Positions 61,612 through 64,000 of a stretch of DNA of 64,000 nt are shown here, one piece after another. The notes under the pieces are model-generated. The model did not search any database. It saw nothing but the letters and a program-made list of their open reading frames with translations, and had not been told where the DNA came from. The first letter of the stretch is position 1. Each line of letters opens with the position of its first letter. The translations under genes were made by a program, and so were the position numbers. Origin of the DNA: Diprion similis (Eukaryota > Arthropoda > Insecta > Hymenoptera > Diprionidae); contig NC_060110.1 in assembly GCF_021155765.1 (NCBI RefSeq), positions 15,088,001 to 15,152,000 of the forward strand. The letters are read 5' to 3'.

Positions 61612-64000
61612 TCAATGGCGATATGGTTCTCTGAAATCTGTCACCTGATCCTTATTACCATTGTAAAAAACTGCAGAATTATTCAACAGTCTTGATGGTC
61701 TCCCTGGTCTCACGTGGACTGAAGGCAACGAATAATTATATGAAGAAAGTCTCGGATTTGTTGTATTGTGTATTTCCGGGAAATCACTTGTTGAGAATAA
61801 ATCTTTTGATGGTAATGACAATTTCTCAGGTGAATAAAAAATTGTGTTTTCACGAGCACGCTTTGCATTGGTCGCATTATGAATGTTATTTTTTCTCTTC
61901 AATGTGTCTGAGACTACCACATTACTGTTAGATATTCTAAGGCATTGATCTGGTCTTAGATGGGCCGAAGAAGGTATTGGAAAGTCTGTTTTTGTACCAG
62001 CTGATTCTGCGAATTTACTTGTAAATAATGTATTATTTGAAACTGATGATTCATGAGGTGAATAAAAAATGTTTTTAATAGTTGGCTGCACATTTTCTAG
62101 ATTTTTCCTATTAAATTGTGCTTTTTGTGTGTTCATGGCCCATACATCATTGACCAATAGTTTTGAATGTTCATTTGATCTAGCTTGAGATGTTGATGGC
62201 ATTGGAAACTTATAAGAACGAGTTGAATCATTTTTTATACTGTCTAATTCAACGTGATTACCTGACACTGATGACCATTCATCGGGTACATAGAAAATTG
62301 TGTTCTTATTAACTGGTTTTGAATTATCCAAGTCACATATGTTAGTTTTTCCATCTTCAACATTTTTGGATGCTGTATTATTGGTAAAAACTGAAGCACT
62401 TGAATTTAACTGTGGCATTTCATATCCTGCAGCGATTTGTTGTCGAACTGTTTGATTGTTTTTTGGAATTTTAGTTTTGCTGAACGATTTTTCCGGAATG
62501 GCACCACTTTCTTGGCCAGAGTGCCATACAGTCCTGATATCTGGTTTATAAGTTGTATGATTATTCGGAATTTGCTTCAGGGAGCTAAAGATAATTGAGG
62601 CATTGTGACGCACAAATGCTTCAGTAATTTTGCCATCCTTCAACTTTGTATCTATTTGTTGATTGATAGTTGGAACGGTATCATATTCGGATTTATTTGT
62701 CGGAGGTACATAAAATTTTTCACTTTTAAGACCTGCTGTTATATCAGTGCATACACTATTCTTAAGTGTTACCGTGTTAGTGGAAACTTCGATACTATTG
62801 GGCAGATTATTTACGTTGTTAGGAAAATTTTTAGGGGTATTTGGAAATGACATATTTGATGGTGGTACATAAAATATGTCTTTACCTTTAAGGTCTTTCA
62901 CTGCATTAGAAGTTTGAACATTGGTTTTTGTATCACTAGGAGTCTCACAAATAGTAGCTTCATTGTACAGGTCATCTGCTCTATTATGTACTCGGTGAAT
63001 AGAATCGAAGTCTTGAAGCTGGAAAACACTGTCCACATGTGGCTTCAAGTTGTTTTCTGCGGGCTCTGCACGAAGCATAGTCCCTACCTTGGAAACTATT
63101 GTACTGAAAATGATAATGTTGCGATGAATTTACAATCATGATCAATGTGACTATGTAATTTATTGACCTATAGATCGTTGTCTATATCATATGCAGAAAA
63201 ACTAAAATATACTGCATACCTAAGCCTGAGTATTTCTTGAAGTAGTATTTTCACATACTGTCGTCTTTTCTGAAAGGCACGTCTCATCTTGTCGTAGTCT
63301 GGTTCAGGAGCTCGATTTACCACCCAATTGGGCAGCACTAGATCGTTCGTGTCCATAGTAGTAATACCTATCTGTTCAGGTTTAAAGAATATATTTTGTT
63401 TGTTTACACTGCCTTGAATTGTTGCTCTCTTCTTTAATTGGACATTTATTTCTTCCGCTTTAGCATAAGCCTCCGTTTCGATCGTTTGGAATTGTGACTC
63501 AGACAGCATATCCAAGGTAAAATTGCCTGGGGGTGTCTGACTTTTTGTACTCCGAATATTATCATCTCTTGTCAAACCAAAATTTGTACAGATATTGTTG
63601 GTCGAGTTAGAAGGCATTCCCTTTTCTAATGTCCTCTCATCTTCCTTCTCAACCCTCTTAAATTTTTCCCCAATCGGAAATTCTCTATTCACATTATCTG
63701 ATAAATTTATTTTTTCTCCAGCAACATTATTATTAACTTTATCTAAAACAGCTAGCTGCCTGTTTGTTGTCTCTGCATTTTCCTCACTTAAATTCTGTGA
63801 AGTTATGAAACTCGTGGTGCTATTATTTGTATGAATAGGAATGATTTCTTTCATTCTAAGTGTGTCTTTTTCTTCTATGTTATCCATCTGTGATTCTACC
63901 GAAAGTTCTAAGAAGGAGTTACTTGAAATTCCCAAACCTTTTTCACTTCCGAGCTGTTGATCCCTTAGCGATTCGGAGTTTTTCGCTAGATCGTCGCTAG
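61612..64000 (-). CDS. unrecognised gene with C-terminal FY-x-P repeats, 5' part outside the window
   Basis: Two exons are visible. The first (64000-63220) is open to the window edge and ends at CTTAG|GTATGC. After a 116-base intron the second (63103-61612) ends in a TGA. Phases agree, giving about 757 residues of C-terminal sequence. It is rich in Asn, Ser, Thr and Lys, so probably mostly disordered. The end of the first exon is different: PNWVVNRAPEPDYDKMRR followed by a basic, probably helical stretch (QKRRQYVKILLQEILRLR) that crosses the intron. The second exon carries IFY(V/S)P motifs. The last three have heads exactly 76 residues apart and fill the C-terminus, each followed by a Pro-Ser block. 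Earlier weaker copies exist. I see no enzyme domain. The function is unknown; it could be a nuclear or chromosome-associated scaffold, but that is a guess. Confidence 0.75.

Noticed and set aside
1..64000. tRNA and rRNA genes, CRISPR arrays, prokaryotic operons and viral genes
   Set aside because: I looked for B-box-like motifs, repeat-spacer periodicity, ribosome-binding sites and polymerase or capsid motifs and saw nothing convincing. A proper tRNA scan was not possible by eye.

Overview
This window looks like nuclear DNA of an insect. The reasons are AT-rich, repeat-poor intergenic sequence, genes split by short GT-AG introns, arthropod-style core-promoter motifs, and conserved eukaryotic single-copy genes (CDC73, IMP3, a doublecortin-domain kinase). 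I lean towards a hymenopteran such as a sawfly or wasp, but that is an impression of style and not something the sequence proves. Nothing prokaryotic, viral or organellar is visible.

The layout is very uneven. The right-hand 17 kb is compact and holds four genes. A doublecortin-like protein kinase lies on the minus strand (47.4-53.4 kb), with two DCX domains, a complete kinase domain and a very long serine-rich C-terminal exon. Parafibromin/CDC73, a PAF1-complex subunit, lies on the minus strand (56.7-59.9 kb, 527 residues, four exons). The U3 snoRNP protein IMP3 lies on the plus strand (60.3-61.6 kb, 182 residues, four exons) and shares a 331-bp head-to-head promoter with CDC73. An unrecognised minus-strand gene runs off the right edge (61.6->64 kb); its C-terminus carries three FY-x-P repeats whose heads are 76 residues apart. 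IMP3 and this last gene converge with only 27 bp between their stop codons.

The left-hand 47 kb is gene-poor. I can support a set of minus-strand exons at about 45.5, 34.7, 17.0 and 7.0 kb, possibly continuing off the left edge. Their frames and splice phases fit together, so they may form one long gene or alternative first exons of one gene. The two large exons (364+ and 233 codons) are Ser-Pro-rich, and I do not recognise the protein. The remainder is intron or intergenic DNA with microsatellites, homopurine and poly-C tracts, and scattered promoter-like motifs.

The functional link in the right half is gene expression. CDC73 acts in RNA polymerase II elongation, and IMP3 acts in small-subunit rRNA processing. 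Their shared promoter contains a perfect CACGTG E-box and a small MITE-like element with terminal inverted repeats and an ATT duplication. All exon boundaries were inferred by eye from splice-site consensus, frame continuity and remembered family alignments; none has transcript support here.
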